From Pantoea sp. A4 (GTDB lineage Bacteria > Pseudomonadota > Gammaproteobacteria > Enterobacterales > Enterobacteriaceae), in assembly GCF_000295955.2 (NCBI RefSeq), contig NZ_ALXE01000001.1:93257-157256 (forward strand): 64,000 bases of DNA, given 5' to 3'. Below are positions 63,935 through 64,000 of this stretch, one piece after another; position 1 is the stretch's first letter; every line of letters begins with the position of its first letter. The notes beneath the pieces were generated by a model, which saw only the letters and a program-made list of their open reading frames with translations, ran no database searches and was not told where the DNA came from. The position numbers and the translations under genes were made by a program.

Positions 63935-63985
63935 ATGCCGCCGTTGCACCAGCACTTCTAAACAGTGTCTGGCAAGCCGGAAGAT

Positions 63986-64000
63986 GGGTCGTTAGCTCAG
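63986..64000 (+). tRNA. lysT: tRNA-Lys, first 15 bases only
   Basis: GGGTCGTTAGCTCAG is the acceptor and D-arm start of enterobacterial tRNA-Lys(UUU). In E. coli the lysT-valT-lysW cluster follows cpoB directly, which fits. The gene runs off the right edge, so the anticodon is not seen. Confidence 0.8.

Overview
The window looks like chromosomal DNA of an enterobacterium, most likely an Erwiniaceae member such as Pantoea or Erwinia. This rests on recalled Escherichia coli homologues: nearly every housekeeping protein aligns end to end with its E. coli counterpart, but the gene order joins blocks that lie far apart in E. coli. The genus assignment is inference and no search was run.

Layout. 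(1) 1-2460: the 3' part of the histidine permease operon (hisQ, hisM, hisP) with its terminator. (2) 2481-12771: an accessory-rich stretch in which yfcH, yfcF and yfcD alternate with four members of an unrecognised protein family, here called members A (2481), B (7091), C (8669) and D (10714). B, C and D form an operon. (3) 12813-20852: pta and ackA (acetate overflow), yfbV, yfbR, alaA and the regulator lrhA. (4) 21511-36647: the complete 13-gene nuo operon for respiratory complex I, with fused nuoCD. (5) 36721-38760: a fifth member of the unknown family (E), next to opgD. (6) 38932-42527: opgD, elaB and the CinA-like yfaY, followed by two tandem 128-bp palindromic repeats. (7) 43004-54500: citrate synthase, succinate dehydrogenase and the 2-oxoglutarate dehydrogenase/succinyl-CoA synthetase genes (gltA, sdhCDAB, sucABCD). 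(8) 55037-57890: cytochrome bd-I oxidase (cydABX). (9) 58081-63820: the Tol-Pal envelope system (ybgC, tolQRAB, pal, cpoB). The window ends 15 bases into a tRNA-Lys gene.

How the genes fit together. Much of the window is central respiration. Acetyl-CoA enters the TCA cycle through GltA or is overflowed to acetate through Pta-AckA. SucAB, SucCD and SdhABCD run the oxidative branch. NADH and succinate electrons enter the quinone pool through Nuo and Sdh, and CydABX passes them to oxygen when oxygen is scarce. Tol-Pal energises outer-membrane constriction during division.

The part that does not fit known biology is the five-member paralogous family A-E (514-694 residues). Its members are AT-rich and have no signal peptide or membrane segment. 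Each has a short Ser/Thr/aromatic-rich N-terminus, a conserved WPxPGA or LPxPLARK motif, a long basic linker that looks disordered, and a conserved C-terminal body containing a duplicated module of about 75-80 residues. The genes sit beside intrinsic terminators of core operons without disrupting them. A secreted effector or toxin role is a reasonable guess but is not shown by the sequence.
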